Shown here one piece after another: positions 63,952 to 64,000 of a stretch of 64,000 nt of DNA. Position 1 is the stretch's first letter. Each line of letters opens with the position of its first letter. The translations under genes were made by a program, and so were the position numbers. Source of the stretch: Ichthyophthirius multifiliis (Eukaryota; Ciliophora; Oligohymenophorea; Hymenostomatida); NCBI RefSeq assembly GCF_000220395.1, contig NW_004086136.1:110814-174813 (forward strand), read 5' to 3'. Below the pieces are notes generated by a model. That model ran no database searches. It was not told the origin of the DNA and saw only the letters and a list, made by a program, of their open reading frames with translations.

Positions 63952-64000
63952 AAAGAAATAATAAAAAAAAAAATAAATATTTTTTATTAACTTTTTTTTT

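Noticed and set aside
1-64000. CRISPR arrays, bacterial operons, Shine-Dalgarno sites, prophage
   Set aside because: Genes are intron-bearing and eukaryotic, and the repeats are simple TA/AAT/hexamer tracts without unique spacers.
1-64000. tRNA or rRNA genes
   Set aside because: I saw no G/C-rich island of tRNA length with the B-box pattern (GGTTCGAATCC-like) and no rRNA-like stretch; a covariance search would be needed to exclude divergent ones.

Overview
This window looks like macronuclear DNA of an oligohymenophorean ciliate, most like Ichthyophthirius multifiliis (species is an inference). The base composition is extremely A+T rich, by eye about 85%. Recognisable proteins read through only if TAA and TAG are glutamine and TGA is the sole stop. 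Introns are short (mostly 37-70 nt), GT..AG, and usually start GTA and end TAG or AAG. All translations, intron positions and family names here were made by eye with that code; no database search was run.

Layout: about 26 genes lie on both strands in a eukaryotic, non-operon arrangement. Left arm (1-9 kb): an unrecognised 4-exon gene, a coiled-coil/TM gene, and a tubulin-tyrosine-ligase-like enzyme (reverse). 9-18 kb: a protein with three OB folds, a small coiled-coil protein (reverse), an unrecognised multi-exon protein, and a phosphoinositide phospholipase C homologue that has lost its catalytic residues (reverse). 18-24 kb: a small membrane protein, a low-complexity protein, an acyl-carrier-protein-like protein without the carrier serine, and an EF-hand protein kinase (reverse). 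26-36 kb: a monoacylglycerol-lipase-like hydrolase, a two-TM protein, an unrecognised gene, a DHHC palmitoyltransferase, a prominin-like five-TM protein and a 67-aa protein. 36-49 kb: a secretory-granule (mucocyst/trichocyst) matrix protein and a giant armadillo-repeat gene of about 10.4 kb. 49-64 kb: a Q/N-rich protein, the tRNA methyltransferase Trm1, a long coiled-coil protein, the spliceosomal U-box/WD40 factor Prp19, a polyglutamine protein whose Q tracts are pure TAA runs, and a coiled-coil gene at the right edge.

The genes do not form one pathway. Themes are ciliary and membrane biology (TTL-like, prominin-like, DHHC, granule matrix), signalling (pseudo-PLC, EF-hand kinase), RNA processing (Prp19, Trm1) and mitochondrial-type proteins (ACP-like, small membrane proteins). 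Intergenic DNA is almost pure A/T with TA and AAT microsatellites.

Many genes contain single-base frame breaks that fall in or beside A or T runs. Most are repaired by adding one A, so I read them as homopolymer miscalls in the assembly, not pseudogenes. There is one 21-N gap at 6642-6662.
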